This document shows, one piece after another, positions 36,251-45,544 of a DNA stretch of 64,000 bases. Origin of the DNA: Mya arenaria (Eukaryota; Mollusca; Bivalvia; Myida; Myidae); assembly GCF_026914265.1 (NCBI RefSeq), contig NC_069131.1, positions 1,213,501 to 1,277,500 on the forward strand, given 5' to 3'. Under the pieces are notes generated by a model. It ran no database searches. It was not told where the DNA came from and saw only the letters and a list, made by a program, of their open reading frames with translations. How positions within the stretch are numbered: the first letter of the stretch is position 1; each line of letters starts with the position of its first letter. The translations under genes and the position numbers were made by a program.

Positions 36251-37110
36251 GTGGTTAATCCAGCATATGAGTGTTAAAACTCACACTTGTTGCGACGTTT
36301 AGCAACACAATGTTTACAACTAAAATACAAGACATTAAGTCACAAGCAAGAACAGCTAAAGACAGTAAAATAATAAATTGTAAATGCGAAAACTGGATAA
36401 CAATCGATCGACTTCACAAACATTTCCCAATACGTGCACAATTATACACATGATTCTCATCGGAAGCAGATGGACAATTCTTAAAATAATTGCACGATTT
36501 AGTTTAAAGAACCGTGAACTAATGTTTTATTAAGATAGGAAACCGTGAAACAATCGCATACGTTATCACGGTATTATGAGTTATGCTGTAATACCGTAAT
36601 AAAAGTATATATTTTGCTGAAGGCTAATTGTTCGCAGCTATAATCATAGAATGTGCATACAAAGTAGCCAAACAAGAAAATATGTCCAACATAAACAATT
36701 CTTTATATAATCTAGATATTTCAAATAGTCTCTCATATATGTAATTGGTAGAACATTTAACTCCCAAATTGAGCAGGTGTTAACTATTTTATCCCATCTG
36801 ATATCTCGTTAAAATGCATACTTATTTTAGAAAAAAGTTAACCAATGACTACAATATATTATCAAAGTAAAAAAATTGTAAATAGTATCGCAAATATTGA
36901 AAATAAACATAATATAGATTTGTTTTCAGTCTTATACTAACAGTTCCATGATTAAGTTTGCAAATCCGGAAGTTTTGCAAACTTATTTTTTTGTTTTTTA
37001 CTTAATGAATTTCTATTGGTGTATTTTATTAAGATGTTTGGTTATACCTATAAGAATTTTTTTTTCGATTCCTGATATTTGATTTAGAAATATGTTGATT
37101 TTGTAATTAA
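36251..37110. other. AT-rich stretch, no gene seen
   Basis: No supportable open frame, RNA gene or repeat. Confidence 0.5.
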
Positions 37111-37113
37111 AGT

Positions 37114-37500
37114 CAACTTTTCCAATGAGAATCCCATTGGAAATTGGCCTTCCCATTAGAAAATACCTGTTTCAAGTTTTTCCAATTGGAAATTGCTCAA
37201 TTCATATTGTGTGAGAATTTAAAACATATTTTTTAAAATGGTAATAGACTGTCAAATTAGGAATATTTTACACTAACAAATAATAATAAATTCAATTAAA
37301 AATGAAAAAAAGATAGGTTCATTTAAGAGTTGTGTATGCGAATCCTTCCCATAAGTGAATCTTTCCAATTGGGAGATTTCCACACTCAAGTTAGGAAAAT
37401 TATAAACATTGGCAAAATCCAGTTGGAAAATTTGGTAAATGGGAAAATTCCAACTGGAGAAAAAAAGAGTTTTAAAATGGGAATTTCCCAAGTGGAAGTA
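37114..37500. repeat. Cluster of TTCCAATTGGAA-type palindromes
   Basis: At least eight imperfect copies or half-copies, such as TTCCAATTGGAAATTG, CCCATTGGAAATTGG, TCTTTCCAATTGGG, CCAGTTGGAAAA, AATTCCAACTGGAG and GGGAATTTCCCAAG, in under 400 bp. It could be a degenerate short tandem repeat. Confidence 0.5.
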
Positions 37501-39000
37501 CAGGTAACATTTTGTAATGGCAACATGTAGAAAATGTGATTAAAGAAAATTATCATCATAATACATCAGCAAAATGACACATGTCCTTACCTGTCAACTG
37601 TCGACATATCCATATTCCTAATCGCTGTTATACTATACAATGGTCAGCATTTCGTTTAACCATCGCAATGCTTCATTAAACCTATTTCAGATAGTAAAAT
37701 CTTTTTATCCGATTAATAAAAAACACACAAACAAAATAAAATTCAACTTTCATCAATGTCACATAAACGCTGTCGTTAAGCTTCATTACATACATGTCAT
37801 TTAACCGATTATTTTCGAGGTTAAAGGCAACTAAAATTTTGCCAAGAGTTACCATTCTTAGCATTAATGAAGTTCTTTAATACACATTATGAAGATGCTG
37901 TTTTGCTGTTTTTTTCTTGCATTTGGATAGCTGCCGTTCCAAGGCGGTTCCTAACAATTCTTGATATGTTTTTATATATATAGTATGTATGCACTGTGCT
38001 GTTTGTGGAGTTTTGTGCTGTTCCTCTATGTTTCTTGTCTGAGATTTTGTGTTCTATGTCTTTGGCCCTTGCCCAGTGCCACTAAACCGGGTTTATGTTT
38101 AAACCTTTTGCTACTGAGCTTGTCTCTGTAGCCTTTTGCATAAATATTAATTGGATAGATTTTGGGTAACTCTCTGCGTACTTCTGTTTGAGGCTCGAGA
38201 ATCTTATAAAAGCCATTGATAAGTATGTTACGAACAAATCAGTTTCAGCCACAATATAGCTGTTTGCAATATGAAGTCGAAGATATAAATTACACTTCTA
38301 TATTTGTTAAAGGCCATATGGTTATTTTTATATGTTGACTCAAACTTTAAAGGAGTCAGTGGGGTTATGGAGATCTATGGTATGGAAAGGCTTAATTTAT
38401 GGCATTTTTGAGTAAAAAATAGTGCAGGAACGACTCGCATATGCTGTCATTATTCCATGTTATGTGCTATATGAACTAACCAACCTTCTTGTTACTTGTT
38501 ACTTCTGATTTCATGACAGGTGAAAACTCGTCTTTGCACACTTTATTTACAAAATACTATATTATTTCAGTGTTAAATCGTCATATAGTTCACCGAGTAA
38601 GCTTCAACATTTATAATCCATAAATGGTTCATTATTTTGTGTTCACGAGGTTAAATGTAGTGGCTATTTGTTGATTTCAGTGTACGTATTTTGGTCACGT
38701 GTGTCATAGACAAACATATTTTCAAGAGTAGCAAAGCCACGAGTAAAACTATATTATTTTCTGTAATCACGAGTAAAACATGATAATTTCCAAAAAAAAA
38801 TGTTATTAAATGTTTAATTCCAATAATATTTCCTTTTTATATATTTTATTGAGCGCATGATGTGATGCGTTTATGTGAATGAACGCAGCAGTGAACGCTA
38901 GCAAATTTCCTCAAGCAAGAATTAAATAGACTAATACTTTTTACATTTTAAATATTGTTCATTGTGATCTAAAAATAGCAGTTTAACGTGCGATTAAAAA
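37501..39000. other. AT-rich stretch, no gene seen
   Basis: No coding signal recognised. Short direct repeats CACGAGTAAAAC occur near 38740 and 38767. Confidence 0.45.
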
Positions 39001-39004
39001 GATT

Positions 39005-39475
39005 ATTTTGGAGGCCGAGTTTTGACTGATTTCGGCCATGTTAAGCGGTAAGAGCTAAGGTACGACTAATTCCTAACCATCATAAGCAGTATCCTGGATG
39101 TTAAGGTTAGGTACGCCTTATACCCGGCTATTTTCAGGTCTATTCTGGATGTCTAGGTTAGGTACGCCTTATTCCCGGCCATTTCAAGCGGTATCTTGGA
39201 GGCTGAGGTTGGGTACGCCTAATTCCCGGCGATTTCCAGCGGTATCCTGGAGGCCCATGCTAGGTACGCCTCACTTCCGGCCATGATAAGTGGTAGCCAG
39301 AAGGCCGAGGTTAGGTACACCTGATTCCCGGCAATTAAAAGCGGTATCCCAGAGGCCGAGGTAAGGTAAGCCTGATCCTCGACCATTATCAGCTGTGTAC
39401 TTGATGCCGAGTCTAAATATGTCTTATTCTCCGCCAATGTCAGTGGTATGCTAATGGCCGAGGTTAGGTACACGT
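39005..39475 (+). repeat. 51-bp satellite, array A (about 9 units)
   Basis: Unit landmarks: GAGGCCGAGGTTAGGTACGCCT, then GATTCCCGGCCATT and AGCGGTATCC. Same family as array B at 57.6-60.95 kb. The copies here use ATTCCCGGC rather than the ATTACCGGC of most array-B units. Open frames of 17-residue repeats occur on both strands because 51 is a multiple of three. Confidence 0.9.
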
Positions 39476-40395
39476 ATTGTTATGCATATTTTCGAATGTC
39501 TAGTCAGTGATGGCAGCTGCTAACAAAAAGGCACTCGGACCAGAAACATTAATCAATCCAGAAATCAAAAACTTTACACATCTTTGACTGTTTTTGAATA
39601 AGTATCATTTGTTGATACTTTCATTATATTATCATTATTAACACATTTGCCTGTCGTCAGAAAAGAGGCCTTATTTAACAAGTATTACTTCATTGTTGTT
39701 TTGAGTATAAAAGATCAAATCAGAGAATTTGCGTTTATATGTCTTAATAAAAGCCATGGTATTTATGTGTTTCTGTTTACAATAAGAAATATACCATGAG
39801 GTGAGCATTATGACAGTGCCTTTTTGAGAAATTTTAACATTTTAAGACATTGCATGGACGGTTTGAACTATTTATAAGACAAATTGTGACTTTTTCAAAT
39901 TACGCTCAAAAGAACTTGTATAAAAAACTGACTTTTGTTCGCTCTTGTGAAACATATTCTTAGTTGTAAATCCTGCAGCTGTGAAAAAGTGCCTATAAAA
40001 AACACTAAAAAAAACCTTTATAATTGTATTATAACATCGAACTTGCTCTGAAGAAATTATTAGTCAAACATTGCATGAGGTAAATGATTCTGATACAATA
40101 AGTATAAGCACTACTATCGGGAAATGGATTAAAATGTTATAGTGCGTGCAAAATATTAAAAAAATGCTTATGCTACTGACAAAAAGAACAAATTCTGTAT
40201 TCATCTGTTTATACAAGTCAAACAGTATAACTTGACTGATTGGTTTTAACAATATTTATTTTATTGTTAGAATTTCAGATTCCAACGTGTTTAAAGTATA
40301 TCAATGAAATGGCAAATGGAGCAGAGTTTTTTAGTTCAAAAAGGTCTTTAAATCGATTTTGTTAATCATGTTGCAAAAAAAGAGGATATTTAAGA
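39476..40395 (+). repeat. Conserved tail following satellite array A
   Basis: This non-coding segment is alignable in order with about 60945-62345 after array B. Shared landmarks: GCATATTTTCGAATG, GGCAGCTGCT, CGGACCAGAAACA, GAGCATTATGACAGT, CATTGCATGGACGGTTTGAAC, GCTCTGAAGAAA and TCTTTAAATCGAT. Satellite and tail therefore form one mobile or duplicated unit. Confidence 0.8.
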
Positions 40396-41881
40396 TAAGT
40401 TAATAATGATATGTTCTACGTTAATGAAAACAGTTTTAGCTTGGGTACTGGAGATTTTATTTTTTTATCCTTCGGACTCCACACAACTTTACCAGTCCCA
40501 CTGCATTCATAGTCCAATTATGACTCCAAAACCGCAAATTCAATGGCACGTTGTTCGGATAACCTTGTTGTATCGAAGACAAAAAAACAACATTTATTGA
40601 ACTGCTTCAATATGTTTCACTTTGTTCCATTGGACGTATATACGAACTATAAACACCCCCTTTTTACCCGGAACGATAAAATATTTACATATGCAATCAA
40701 TTCAATCCTTACTAGATGGCCTCAAAGGCTTGCCTGGTTTGGTAAATAAATATGGATTTGAAGAAGGACTGTTTTAACAGTTTAAGATCCATAATTTTAA
40801 AATTATTCTATAATATTCTACAATTATTGATACCTTAAAGGGAAGAAAAAAGTCAATACTCATTTTATTTTATTTCTCTTTAACACACAAAATTAAATTT
40901 ATTGAACTTCTCGTACATTCAGACATTACTCATATGAGTATATGGAACATATTTCAATATCAAGCTAGTCTACTTAAATTGCAATATATATGCAAAAAGC
41001 TACAAAAATGCAATACAAATATTTGTACAAGTGCGTGTGTATACTTGCTACTAATTGTAGATAAGGGAAACAAAACATTCTATGCTACTGAGATGGTTTT
41101 TTTTGCGAATTTATCATTTGGAATACGTATGATAATAAATTTATAACACAATGTAGCGTAAGAGTTAACATAAAGTTTACTGGACTTTAAACAACAAGTA
41201 TCAAAAACAGAACAAGATCGTGAACATTTCATAAATTCATAAAACAATCATAATGTTATTTTCAATCTGAATTAAAAAGTTCTTATTTAAAGGTACAAAT
41301 CAAGCATTTATAAACAAACACACCAATTATCAAAAGGTTTTCCTTAAAATAATCCACCAACATATATCTTGTTCCATAATGTTTCCAAAACTTATTCATT
41401 TTGTCAAGTTATTCGTCAAACTGTGAGTATTACACGAATCCGTACTTCATTTAGTTTTGAAAAACAATCAGTCATTTTATTCTTAATAATAATGTTCGAA
41501 TGCATTTGTTTTCAATCGACATAGCCTTTTGTCCCTAATTATGTTAAATGAAGTGAGGCATATCCATTTAATATTATCAATGTGTTGCTACAAAATTCCC
41601 ATAAACTGGTATTCGCACCGATTGTAATGAGCTCCTGTTGTCGATATGCGCAGTGACAGCAAGTCTTTATCTCGGAATGTACGATTGCTGACTGGCCGTG
41701 GCTTTCTCTGACTGGTATAAGTAGTCGCTCTAAAGTTAAAAGGGAATGTTCTGCTAAGCGTTGTCGAAATTAACGACCATTTATGACCTGGTTAATTTCA
41801 CCGTTTCTATTATTTATCAACATCGTGTTGTAAAAGTTTCTGACATAGCAGGAAATACAATGTCTAGAATCGTCATAAGCT
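40396..41881. other. Intergenic stretch, no gene seen
   Basis: Short random open frames only. It lies between the satellite tail and the 3' end of IRG-B. Confidence 0.5.
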
Positions 41882-41887
41882 TTTATT
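41882..41887 (-). terminator. Candidate poly(A) signal of IRG-B
   Basis: AATAAA on the minus strand, about 275 bp beyond the IRG-B stop codon. Motif only. Confidence 0.3.
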
Positions 41888-42159
41888 GGTATATTTCGTA
41901 TATGTCATAATGTACATTAAGTTTAATTCACAATCAATTTAAACGAAGCAGTTCCATTCATTTTGTTGGGCACCAAGCGTAGTATAGACATGCTTCTTAT
42001 TTTGCTCATATTAAAGCATTTAGTATTCTAGGTAATGCTGAGGTAGATCACACGAAGGCAGAATGTTTGCTTAGATTGATTTCATTTCAACGCATTAATA
42101 CCCATTAACAACAAACGGATAGTTCTTCCATAAATACAACATGTGTTCTTCAAACTATA

Positions 42160-43362
42160 TTAAACCGCGCTTTCTTTACTCAGCCAAATTTCAATTTCAC
42201 TATTTAAGGCGTAGGCCTCTTTCTCACACACTGCTAACACTTTGTCTAGACTTCTCATGCACACTGGGTAGCTAATACATGCTGAAATGATACTTCCAAA
42301 AACGGGTAAAGATATCTTTAGGAGCGATTCAACACCTTCTGTTGCAAAAAAAAGAGCTAGAAATTTCAACAATGACTGTGTAGATGCAAACAATATGTTT
42401 GAGCTGATGTCTGCCTTCTTTTTTAAATCGTTTAAATCCTTATTCATATTTTTCGCCAATTCCTCCAAACTTTTGTCATCAATTTGAAGCTGTTTGCGAT
42501 AGAACTGAGCTTCATTGTAAATTGCCACAATTTCTATGAACTCACCTACTCCTGGAAGCGGTACAAGTGAACCGACGGATGCCATGATCGCCGTTTTAGC
42601 CATCCGGTCTTTTAATGCTATAATCTTCGTTTCAATGACTTCCTTTGAACGAGAAAATAATGCAAATATCACTGCTTTTCGTTTAATCGCGGGGGCATTT
42701 TTAATCAATTCTGTCATCAAAGTTGAAAAATCATGTTCGAGTTCGTTGTGACAATTTACAAGAGCTATGAATATGTTTTCCTCATTCAAACCGGCCTTGA
42801 GTAAATTGTTTTTGATATCTTCGCGTATTTCGACTATTAACTTTTGTTTATTGTGTGTCTTCGGGTGAGCTTTTTCATTATCTAAAATGTCGTGGTCAAT
42901 ACATGTTCTAACAAAATACACATGCAAGTTTTTTTTCTCAATCATTTTTGCAAACCATTTGTCGTTGTCTCTGAATCGCCCCCGAGAAACTATGAGGAAA
43001 AAGTCATACTTATCCAAATTAATTTTGTTTAAGTACTCATTTTTTGGGAAGTTGGGCGTTCCAATACCAGGCAAATCGAAAAAAGTCACGTTTTCGTGCT
43101 CAGGGTGAACATAACTTTTTTCTTCAAAGGTAGTTTCTTTACATCCTACATCTGCTGCACCTTCGTCGTCGGCTGTCAGGCCAAGAATAGCATTAATGAG
43201 GGACGATTTCCCGGAGCCAGACTCTCCGACTAACGCTATATTCAATCCAACATGTTTCCATTCATTTAAATCATTTTGTATTTCGTTTTGCATGTCTTTT
43301 ATTCCATCACGTTTCAGAATTCCGATGTACCGCATAACGTTTTCCATTGTACAGGCAGACAT
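42160..43362 (-). CDS. IRG-B terminal exon: IRG-type GTPase domain
   Basis: 400 codons after acceptor TTAATTCAG; the first codon is ATG, so this exon could also be translated alone. Residues counted from it: N-terminal helix 7-36; G1 GESGSGKSS at 46-54; switch I K-E-T-T near 75-78; G3 D-L-P-G at 96-99; G4 R-T-C-I-D at 152-156, with Cys where GTPases normally have Lys; then the IRG helical domain with V-G-S-L-V-P-L-P-G-V-G and a second hydrophobic stretch, L-P-V-F-G-S-I-I-S-A. It aligns with the IRG-A terminal exon end to end. Family length and domain order are normal; only G4 is unusual. Probable GTP-binding membrane-remodelling GTPase. Confidence 0.95.
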   Translation of the reverse strand: MSACTMENVMRYIGILKRDGIKDMQNEIQNDLNEWKHVGLNIALVGESGSGKSSLINAILGLTADDEGAADVGCKETTFEEKSYVHPEHENVTFFDLPGIGTPNFPKNEYLNKINLDKYDFFLIVSRGRFRDNDKWFAKMIEKKNLHVYFVRTCIDHDILDNEKAHPKTHNKQKLIVEIREDIKNNLLKAGLNEENIFIALVNCHNELEHDFSTLMTELIKNAPAIKRKAVIFALFSRSKEVIETKIIALKDRMAKTAIMASVGSLVPLPGVGEFIEIVAIYNEAQFYRKQLQIDDKSLEELAKNMNKDLNDLKKKADISSNILFASTQSLLKFLALFFATEGVESLLKISLPVFGSIISACISYPVCMRSLDKVLAVCEKEAYALNSEIEIWLSKESAV

Positions 43363-45448
43363 CTGAATTAAACACAGAATTATTTTAAAATTAATATTAA
43401 TCCATTTTTTCTTTCAGAAATGACTCATGAAACGCGTCAAAATTATGAACAATATTAACCTTACTTATCTTACTGTATAATTTCTAAATAGAACTTATTA
43501 TCTAATGAAATATGCAATTTTTAGTAGACTACATCTTCTAGATCATTCTAATTTTGAACATCGCTTTCTGAAAGAGAGTGGACTTAACGTGAGATGTCAT
43601 TCAGTACAGACACTATTAAACGATTTTGATACAGTTATAAAAACAAGCCTTGGCAAAATTTGGTACTTTTTCAAACAAGTTTGATAGTGTTGGTATTAAT
43701 TAACTACGCTTGTTATCTTCTATAAATATATTCAACGTAAAAACAGCGCTGTATATATACAACTTTGCTTTACCACTTGTTCAAGGCTATGTTTCATGAA
43801 GTCACGTCAAAAGTTATAATACTAGTTATATATATAAACAAAACTTTATGATTACAATTCACACAATGTAACAAATCAATATCTAAACGAGCCTATAATT
43901 TTAGGTGTTATCAGAAGAAGAAAATTCTGTGAAACAACATAAATAAAAAACAACAACATTGATTACATTAATTTGTATAATTAAACAATTTGGCTTTCAT
44001 AAACTCAATGCAGTCAAAACATGCTGGGGTGAAAGGCGTGATTGCTACAAAGCCACTTTTAAACCGTGGCATTATCTTTAAGCCATTTCTCCAATACTTA
44101 CTGCTTTAAATCTGTTTATCCAATCTGTTCGATCTGTAATTTAGAAAAAATATAATTTTACCACACAGTATATGGATAAATTTCACTTGTTTAGGTAATC
44201 TAAAATGGAGTTGATTAGTCTTTGATTTGTCTTTTTTTATAAATTGGACGTTTATCACAAGGCGCTAGGTTCGATGATTTTAAGCAGCAAAACAAATAAA
44301 TTCAAAGGAAATAGTTCATTTTTTGACAGAAATAGAAAATACTTACCCGGAGGAAGTGGTGGTGTATATGAAAGGGTTTCCTCATGCTCTTCTATTTGTT
44401 CAAAGTCGCCTTCACTTTGATTCATGCCACTATCTTTAGTGACTTCATTTTGATACACCTCTGTTTCAGTGTTTGTAGGAGCGTTTTCCCTATTCGGATT
44501 TACATCTTCATCAACGTATGCAAACAGTTCTTGTTCATGACTATCATCAATATTGGTTGGGTCTATTTTACTTATGGAATTCATGTCTCCGCTATTGGCA
44601 TTGAATGGCAATTTATCTTGACGATCATTACCATTGGTGTCTGTATCATTATTGTTTGTTTGATCGATTTCCGTATTTGGTTTTGTATCTGTGCTTCCGT
44701 CAATTACATCATCTTGTTTAACATTGCCATTGGTGTCGCTATCATTGATAAGTGTTTGTTCATGTTCCCTATTTGATTTCATACATGTGCAATCATGAAT
44801 TACTTCTTGTTCACCATCACTCTTGCATTCTTTGCTACTGTTGCAAATCTGATGAAAAAAAACCATATATGTTTATCCAGTGAGCACTTACTAAATGTGT
44901 TTTGTTTGTTCACAGAAAAATCTTTCTTGGTATGTATAATTTTCTTTCTCATTGTTTAAACGCACAAATATAGGTAAATGCAAAGCTCAACGTGACGAAT
45001 CCGTGATATAGGGGGATACTGGATTGACAGATGAATTGATGTCGAAGGGTAGATTAATTGATGGAATCCAAATAATTATGCACAGTGATATGATGATGGA
45101 TGGATAAATGGATGGATATAAAACATAACTTACCCCTTCTACTGAGGAGCTTGCCATTCTGATATCTGCAACATATTTTGGTTATTTTATTAAACACACA
45201 TTTACCGTGCACAAGAATTCTACTCTTGAAATGAAACTGTCAAAAAGTTAGTTCACGTTACAAGTATTATTATTAATGATAACGCGTTAACGCAGTGCTG
45301 TATAAAATTAGCACCTTTAATATGAAAAGCTTATACTAAGAATAGAGAAGTAGATATTTATTATAGGTATTGTTTTTTTGTTTTTTTTCAATCTTGTATT
45401 CCAAAGTGAGATAAAATCTAGCAACTAGTACTTGTGTCGTGTCTCATA

Positions 45449-45483
<35 letters not shown>

Positions 45484-45494
45484 CGTGCGTGTGT

Positions 45495-45544
<50 letters not shown>

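Noticed and set aside
44384..44776. 130-codon plus-strand open frame with hydrophobic stretches resembling a membrane protein
   Set aside because: It is the antisense shadow of the IRG-B acidic exon; the hydrophobicity arises from complementing Asn/Asp/Lys codons.
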